Origin: an uncultured Chloroflexota bacterium
GTDB lineage: Bacteria; Chloroflexota; Limnocylindria; Limnocylindrales; Limnocylindraceae
Length of the DNA: 6,007 nucleotides
Direction: 5' to 3'
Assembly (NCBI GenBank): GCA_903851225.1
Contig: CAINNT010000043.1
Span: forward strand, 1 to 6,007
How positions within the stretch are numbered: position 1 is the first letter of the stretch; each line of letters starts with the position of its first letter. Under the pieces are notes generated by a model that saw only the letters and a list, made by a program, of their open reading frames with translations, did no database searches and had not been told where the DNA came from. Shown one piece after another: positions 5,373-6,007 of the stretch. Both the position numbers and the translations under genes were made by a program.

Positions 5373-6007
5373 CTAGAGCACCTTCACGAAGAGGGGCGAA
5401 ACCCTTCGGAACAGGTACATGGTCAGGAGGATCACGGGGATGGCGGCAAGCGCAAGGATGAAGAGTGCTCCCCAATCGGGCGAGCGGCCGTAGTAGAGGG
5501 CGTCTCGGTAGCCAGAGAAGATCCAGGTGAACGGGTTGATGTCGACGAAGAAGTTGAACCACGGGTGGCGTGCGCCGATCGCGCGGAGCGTTTCAATTGG
5601 GAAGAGCGCCGGCGAGAGATAGAACCAGATCCGTAGCCCATGCGGGATGAAATTGGAGATGTCGCGGAAGAAGACGGCAACCGCACTCAGAGCAATCACC
5701 GCTGGAATTGTCCAGAGGAGCTGCACAAAAGCCACGGGGAGCACCGCAAGCGCCCAAGGAGTAAGTCGATCGGGATAGACCAAATAGAGCGCCGCAAGTG
5801 GAATCAGGGCGAAGAGGAAGTTCACAACGCTGGCAAAGACCGAGGCCGTTGGCAGCACGATGTGCGGGAAGGCGATCTGTCGCATGACCTGTTCTCGACC
5901 GCGCACCGATGTCGTGGCAGAGGCAAGCGCGGCGGTAAACCACTTCCACGGCAAAATTGCACAGCCGAGGAAGAGGAGAATTGCTGGCTGATCCTGTTTG
6001 AAGATGA
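5373..6007 (-). CDS. ABC-2 type polysaccharide/teichoic acid export permease (Wzm/TagG-like), partial; 5' end outside window
   Basis: This is the membrane subunit of the exporter served by the adjoining ATPase. About 210 residues are visible and the frame stays open to the right edge, reading IFKQDQPAILLFLGCAI before the Leu-Pro-Trp at 5954. The protein therefore begins beyond the window; family members are about 260-280 residues. Hydrophobic segments correspond to AILLFLGCAI, then LPTASVFASVVNFLFALIPL, ALAVLPVAFVQLLWTIPAVI, GLRIWFYLSPALFPIE and a last helix ALFILALAAIPVILLTMYLF. The block INPFTWIFSGYRDALYYG before the final helix, and the SP-x-LFP-IE element, are typical of ABC-2 polysaccharide permeases. 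The stop TAG (5375-5373) directly abuts the ATPase ATG, a usual permease-then-ATPase operon. A TTG at 5954 could be read as a start, but conserved membrane sequence continues upstream of it, so it is an internal Leu codon. Confidence 0.94.
   Translation of the reverse strand, partial: IFKQDQPAILLFLGCAILPWKWFTAALASATTSVRGREQVMRQIAFPHIVLPTASVFASVVNFLFALIPLAALYLVYPDRLTPWALAVLPVAFVQLLWTIPAVIALSAVAVFFRDISNFIPHGLRIWFYLSPALFPIETLRAIGARHPWFNFFVDINPFTWIFSGYRDALYYGRSPDWGALFILALAAIPVILLTMYLFRRVSPLFVKVL
5379..5385 (-). promoter_or_regulatory. Ribosome binding site of the ABC ATPase gene, inside the permease 3' end
   Basis: On the minus strand GAAGGTG lies six bases before ATG 5372, within the last codons of the permease. 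It supports the chosen ATPase start and translation coupling between the two transporter subunits. Confidence 0.55.

Noticed and set aside
5373..5954. Complete permease starting at TTG 5954
   Set aside because: The frame stays open to the window edge and conserved hydrophobic sequence continues upstream, so the gene is partial and the TTG is an internal Leu codon.

Overview
This is a GC-rich bacterial chromosomal window with tight gene packing. It holds seven protein-coding genes, two of them cut by the window edges. I see no RNA genes, mobile elements, CRISPR arrays or prophage genes. MreB and MreC point to a rod-shaped or elongating bacterium. UPF0182 proteins are known mainly from Actinobacteria, Chloroflexota, Cyanobacteria and some Firmicutes. 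Together with the GC-rich codon use and weak Shine-Dalgarno sites, this makes a Chloroflexota-like or actinobacterial-grade organism plausible, but lineage is a low-confidence inference.

Layout: (1) 1-813 (+) is the C-terminal part of a large UPF0182/COG1615 membrane protein. Ten bases later, 824-1804 (+) is a CPBP (CAAX/Abi) family intramembrane protease. (2) A 140-base spacer follows, with a short direct repeat and no confident promoter. (3) 1945-2622 (+) is radC, followed by mreB (2666-3718) and mreC (3725-4600). This radC-mreB-mreC order is the arrangement known from Bacillus and many other bacteria. mreD, which normally follows mreC, is not here. (4) From 4557 to the right edge, genes run on the minus strand: an ABC-2 permease (5373-6007, 5' end outside the window) and then its ATPase (4557-5372). 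The pair is of the Wzm/Wzt (TagG/TagH) type, which exports cell-surface polysaccharides or teichoic-acid-like polymers.

How the genes fit together: MreB filaments and MreC organise the elongation machinery for peptidoglycan. The adjacent, oppositely transcribed transporter probably exports a surface glycan, so the right half is broadly an envelope-biogenesis region. RadC is a traditional neighbour of mreB whose link to cell shape is unclear. The UPF0182/CPBP pair is membrane-associated and of unknown function.

The most notable non-coding signal is the radC-mreB junction. Five G-tracts on the + strand form a textbook G-quadruplex motif. It is followed at once by an extended -10-like element whose predicted transcription start falls on the mreB ATG, which suggests a leaderless mreB mRNA. 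The other unusual point is a 44-base convergent overlap between mreC and the ABC ATPase with no visible terminator. I did not find an evident new multi-gene system; the window is mostly recognisable housekeeping and envelope genes.
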